Assembly (NCBI GenBank): GCA_028823035.1
Contig: JAPKCI010000048.1
Location: 1 to 33,365 of the forward strand
Direction of reading: 5' to 3'
Length of the DNA: 33,365 bases
DNA from: Rubripirellula sp.
GTDB lineage: Bacteria > Planctomycetota > Planctomycetia > Pirellulales > Pirellulaceae
The stretch's first letter is position 1; each line of letters opens with the position of its first letter. The position numbers were made by a program, and so were the translations under genes. A model generated the notes under the pieces. The model ran no database searches and was not told where the DNA came from. It worked only from the letters and a program-made list of their open reading frames with translations. This document shows, piece by piece, positions 30,441 to 33,365 of this stretch.

Positions 30441-33257
30441 ATGGATTTCCAGAACATCAAAGATCAAGCAGCCGGCCGATGCGGTGACATCATCCCGGCT
30501 TTGACGGCATTACCCGCTGAGTATATGCGTAAAGGGACTAGCGATTACCCTTGCCCATTATGCGGCGGAAAGACGGTTATGTACCCAGATGACCGTGACG
30601 GCGGCCCACAACAACATGGCCGGTTCACTTGCCGGAATTGCACAGACGGCAAACCGACGGGGGACATTATCCACACGGTTCAGTTATGGGGCGAATACGC
30701 GAAACAGTCAGACGCGGCAAAGTCCATCGCGGATTATCTGGGCATGGATTGGGACGGCGAATCCCCATCGGGAAAATACGCTGGTGATATTGTTGAAACG
30801 GTTGCCAGGGCCAAAAGGATGCCGGCCGATTCGTTCCGGCGTTTCGGCGTTAAGGCTGCCAGACGTGGACGGGCAAAATCCCCCTGTGCCCGTGTTGACG
30901 TTTACGATGCGAAGGGTGAGGTGCATTCCTACTTTGACATTGAGCAGAACGGGAAAGGAAAATTCAAACCGGGTGCTGGTTCCTCCGGCATGTTCTTCCC
31001 CGGCCAGCTGCCGAAAGGTGGCGATACTTGGCATCTGGTTGAGGGTGTCAAGGATGCTGCGGCGTTGGATGGTCTTGGCCTTCTGGCGGCCGGTCTACCT
31101 GGTGCGGACTTGCCAGTGGCATTTGCTGAACTGTTTCGGGGGTGTGATGTTGTCATCGTTCCCGATCTGGACAAAGCCGGTCAAAAGGGTGCAAAGAAAA
31201 CTGGCGGGCGATTGCTGGAAATTGCCAAAACGGTTTCGGTTGCTCGATTGCCGGGTGAGTTGAAAGATACATCCGGCGCTGATGTCCGAGACGTTATCAG
31301 CAAACTGGGCCATGAGGCGGTCCTCAACACGATCAGTAACGCCCTGGAATTTATCCCCGATGAGGGCGGGTTGGATGATCCCGAGGACGGTGATGGCCGG
31401 CCAGTAATTGTGCTGGACAATCGCCATGATTTGCATATCGAAGAAGTTTTATCCAGTATCGGTAAATTGAATTGGGGAGGCGAGAAACAGCCGTCAGACC
31501 GCGAAGATTCGTTGGCCGTCTATCAACGGGCCGGGCTGTTGGTCAACGTCATTGAGGAAGTTAGGGCCGACGGGAAAACGGCAGACGGCCGAGTGAAGAT
31601 AGCCAAGGGAACGGCCCGTATTCGTCCACTGCCGGCAGCGGTGCTTGACCCGATCATTACCAGTAGCGTTCGACTGCAACGAGAAAGGAAGGGTGCTGAC
31701 GGTGAAATGTCACTTGTTGATTGTCCGCCGCCGAAATGGTTGGTTGAGGGAATCCACAAACGAGGCCAGTACGCCAACAGGGTTCCAACGTTGGAAGGAA
31801 TCGTGACAGCACCAACACTACGGCCAGACGGGTCGGTGCTTCAAACGCCAGGGCATGATCCCGAAACCGGTTTGATCTACAGGCCGACCATACATTTTGG
31901 GAAGGTTCCAGCGTTGACCCGGCAATGTGACGCCCAAAGGGCAGCACAAGAGCTGGCCGACATTGTTTGCGACTTCCCCTTTCAAACTGAAAACGATAAG
32001 GCCGCCTGGGTTGCCATGTTGTTGTCGATGATTGCCCGACCAGCCATCGCGGGCAAGGACCGGAAGCCACAGAACGGATTGGTTCCGTTATTTGCAATCA
32101 CGGCGAACGTCAGGGGTTCCGGCAAGTCGATGCTGGTCGATATTGCCTCTCTTATCGCATACGGTCACACGGCATCAAGGACGCCTTACGTGGCAAACAA
32201 CGATGAGATGCGAAAGCAAATCACCTCGGTTGCAATGGAGGGAACGCAGGTGATTCTGATCGACAACATTGAAAGGCCATTCGGTGCGACTAGCTTGGAT
32301 GCTGTTCTTACGTCAGGGTTCTGGTCTGACCGGGTGCTGGGCGAAAACCGGACGATCAATATGGAAATCAAAACGATCTGGACGGCTACCGGCAACAATC
32401 TGTCTTTCCGAGGCGACCTGAGCCGGCGGGTGTTACCGATACGGCTTGATTCGCCACTTGAAGCACCCGAAACCCGTTCAGACTTCCGAGTGGGTGACCT
32501 GCTGGACTATACGACGAAAAACCGGGCCGGGCTGGTCAATGCCGCGTTGATCATCCTGCGAGGTTACTTTGTTGCCGGTTGCCCAACTCAGAAGGGCAAG
32601 CGTTGGGGATCGTTCGACAACTGGAACAAGATCATTCGCGGAGCTGTTGTGTGGGCCGGGCTTCCTGATCCGCTGGAAACGCTTGAGTACGCCAAGACGA
32701 ACGATGAGTCCGGCGATGCTCTGCGGCTGCTGATGGCCGGTCTGTTGGAAATGGACGACGGCCAAGGTGGACTAACAACGGCCGAAATCATCCAGACGTT
32801 ACACGATACGAGAGAGAATCCAGGCACCCATTCGGAAATGCGAGAGGTTGTGGCCGAACATTTGAGCCGGCCCGATGCCAAGCAACTGGGTTATTTGCTG
32901 CGAAAGTATGCAAACCGGCGTATCGGAAACTGCAAAATCAGCAGATCGACAGGTCACGCCCGCCAGAAACGATGGCAAGCGGTCATTCATGGTGACGATG
33001 GAGACTATGGTGACGATGATTCATCTAAGGAATATTTTCATGGTAAAGGTGTGTCACCTGGCGACACACGTTTTGGGGAAAAGTTCTACTTAGGGAAAAC
33101 ATCGTCACCATCATCTCCATCGTCACCACTTGTCACCTCTTGTCCCGATTGTGGGTCTGTGATGGACGCCAAAACCGAAGAAAGTGACGCTGAAAGCATC
33201 CTTTGGCGGTTCTGTCCCGACAAGGAATGCGGGCGAGTCTTGAGGGAAGTGATGTAA
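30441..33257 (+). CDS. Primase-helicase (P4-alpha-like; zinc ribbon, Toprim, AAA-type ATPase)
   Basis: A 938-aa replication protein for the element. An N-terminal zinc ribbon holds C38, C41, C64 and C67 (YPCPLCGG and RFTCRNC). A Toprim-type primase domain follows, with E201 in LVEGVKDAAAL and D242/D244 in VIVPDLDKAGQ. The helicase part has Walker A RGSGKS with K562, Walker B VILIDNIE with D608, and the downstream ATGNNLSFRGDLSRRVLPIRLD sensor/arginine region split here by its Asn-Asn turn. A second Cys cluster at the C-terminus (CPDC then CPDKEC) may be another zinc ribbon. No ribosome binding site precedes the ATG; translation may be leaderless or weak. The region just before the last ribbon encodes low-complexity DGDYGDDD and SSPSSP runs that coincide with an iteron-like DNA repeat. 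The stop overlaps the next ATG. Confidence 0.9.
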   Translation: MDFQNIKDQAAGRCGDIIPALTALPAEYMRKGTSDYPCPLCGGKTVMYPDDRDGGPQQHGRFTCRNCTDGKPTGDIIHTVQLWGEYAKQSDAAKSIADYLGMDWDGESPSGKYAGDIVETVARAKRMPADSFRRFGVKAARRGRAKSPCARVDVYDAKGEVHSYFDIEQNGKGKFKPGAGSSGMFFPGQLPKGGDTWHLVEGVKDAAALDGLGLLAAGLPGADLPVAFAELFRGCDVVIVPDLDKAGQKGAKKTGGRLLEIAKTVSVARLPGELKDTSGADVRDVISKLGHEAVLNTISNALEFIPDEGGLDDPEDGDGRPVIVLDNRHDLHIEEVLSSIGKLNWGGEKQPSDREDSLAVYQRAGLLVNVIEEVRADGKTADGRVKIAKGTARIRPLPAAVLDPIITSSVRLQRERKGADGEMSLVDCPPPKWLVEGIHKRGQYANRVPTLEGIVTAPTLRPDGSVLQTPGHDPETGLIYRPTIHFGKVPALTRQCDAQRAAQELADIVCDFPFQTENDKAAWVAMLLSMIARPAIAGKDRKPQNGLVPLFAITANVRGSGKSMLVDIASLIAYGHTASRTPYVANNDEMRKQITSVAMEGTQVILIDNIERPFGATSLDAVLTSGFWSDRVLGENRTINMEIKTIWTATGNNLSFRGDLSRRVLPIRLDSPLEAPETRSDFRVGDLLDYTTKNRAGLVNAALIILRGYFVAGCPTQKGKRWGSFDNWNKIIRGAVVWAGLPDPLETLEYAKTNDESGDALRLLMAGLLEMDDGQGGLTTAEIIQTLHDTRENPGTHSEMREVVAEHLSRPDAKQLGYLLRKYANRRIGNCKISRSTGHARQKRWQAVIHGDDGDYGDDDSSKEYFHGKGVSPGDTRFGEKFYLGKTSSPSSPSSPLVTSCPDCGSVMDAKTEESDAESILWRFCPDKECGRVLREVM
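32991..33137. repeat. Iteron-like cluster with a 28-bp inverted repeat; candidate replication origin
   Basis: The 10-mer GGTGACGATG occurs at 32991 and 33009 on the plus strand and twice on the minus strand (33100-33109 and 33118-33127). Together these form a 28-bp inverted repeat (32991-33018 against 33100-33127) matching at 26 of 28 positions. Two more minus-strand GGTGAC words lie at 33053-33058 and 33132-33137. Between the arms is a 7-bp hairpin GTGTGTC/GACACAC (33051-33071). All of it lies inside the primase-helicase coding sequence. Confidence 0.7.
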
Positions 33258-33365
33258 TGAGTTTAAAAACGGTGCCCAAGATCCCAGCCGATTTGCCCGA
33301 TGCGGCCATCACAGCGTTAGTCGATACACGGGAGCAGCTGCCGCTCGACCTTCCCTGGTTAGCCC
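33257..33365 (+). CDS. ERCC4-type nuclease domain protein, partial (cut by window edge)
   Basis: The ATG at 33257 overlaps the primase stop by one base (TAATG), so the two are translationally coupled. Only 36 codons are visible. They include ALVDTREQLPLDLPWLA, where D23, R25 and E26 match the opening of XPF/ERCC4-type nuclease domains. The catalytic ERK part lies beyond the edge. ERCC4-domain proteins occur in phage and integrative elements and may process branched or Holliday-type DNA during replication or excision. The family call rests on the short N-terminal motif, so it is good but not certain. Confidence 0.72.
   Translation, partial: MSLKTVPKIPADLPDAAITALVDTREQLPLDLPWLA

Larger units (their letters stand above)
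28439..33365 (+). mobile_element. Integrative element at tRNA-Val (left part; runs past the window edge)
   Basis: The order is tRNA, tyrosine recombinase (split), structured leader plus DUF1580 gene, primase-helicase, and ERCC4-type nuclease. All lie on the plus strand, and this is a typical set for an integrative genetic element, phage satellite or integrative plasmid. The primase region is visibly richer in CCGG/GGCC words than the DNA to its left, consistent with different ancestry. The probable left attachment core is the 3' half of the tRNA gene. No direct repeat of it is seen elsewhere in the window, so the far end is not included. No capsid or conjugation gene is visible in this part. 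Confidence 0.72.

Noticed and set aside
30589-31263. Plus-strand 224-aa frame within the primase region
   Set aside because: It is an alternative frame of the primase-helicase gene, whose zinc ribbon and Toprim motifs are clear in the main frame.

Overview
The window looks like chromosomal DNA of a planctomycete (Planctomycetales; genus not resolved). The diagnosis rests on families concentrated in that phylum: a PSCyt1/DUF1587/DUF1592/DUF1588/DUF1585 protein beside a DUF1552 protein, a DUF1559 prepilin-like protein with the H-X9-DG motif, and a DUF1580 protein. Coding density is uneven, with several 0.5-1.6 kb stretches holding no convincing gene and some eroded gene fragments.

Layout. (1) 1-2351: a dGTPase gene on the minus strand surrounded by short tandem-repeat arrays (18 and 21 bp units), then a MEKHLA-domain protein. 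(2) 2352-3936: a gene-poor gap with one possible tiny ORF. (3) 3937-13075: a compact plus-strand chemosensory operon: cheA (two CheW-like domains), cheW, a methyl-accepting protein, a receiver-CheB fusion, cheR, and a receiver-PP2C (RsbU/SpoIIE-like) phosphatase. No stand-alone CheY, CheZ, CheC or CheD is present. (4) 13076-16413: a sparse region with two small ORFs and a SUMF1-type lipoprotein. (5) 16414-20592: the cytochrome-like PSCyt1 protein and its DUF1552 partner. (6) 20593-25800: a small membrane protein, a PilT-type ATPase, a small acidic protein and a decayed IS3-family transposase. (7) 25820-28259: the DUF1559 protein with a strong terminator, a fragment resembling a Mu-like phage capsid protein, and a small repeat-bearing protein. 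(8) 28439-33365: tRNA-Val(CAC) followed by an integrative element that runs off the right edge. Its visible part carries a tyrosine recombinase split by an in-frame TAA, a DUF1580 DNA-binding-type protein behind a highly structured leader, a P4-alpha-like primase-helicase, and the start of an ERCC4-type nuclease.

How the parts work together. In the chemosensory operon the membrane receptor should control CheA through CheW, while CheR and CheB set receptor methylation. The only intact output receiver other than CheB's own is the one on the PP2C phosphatase, which suggests partner-switching or a similar output rather than a flagellar motor switch. A PilT-type ATPase and a pilin-like protein lie downstream, but linking them to this pathway is inference. 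The right-hand element has the toolkit of a phage satellite or integrative plasmid: recombinase, small regulator, primase-helicase and nuclease.

Most interesting signals: (a) the roughly 215-nt leader upstream of the DUF1580 gene, with a near-consensus promoter, six hairpins (one with a 25-bp stem, one hiding the ribosome binding site) and a repeated TGARRCR motif; (b) an iteron-like cluster inside the 3' end of the primase gene, with a 28-bp inverted repeat built from four copies of one 10-mer, a candidate origin; (c) a receiver domain fused to CheB whose phospho-acceptor Asp is replaced by Asn; (d) recurrent 16-21 bp tandem duplications, some covering stop codons.
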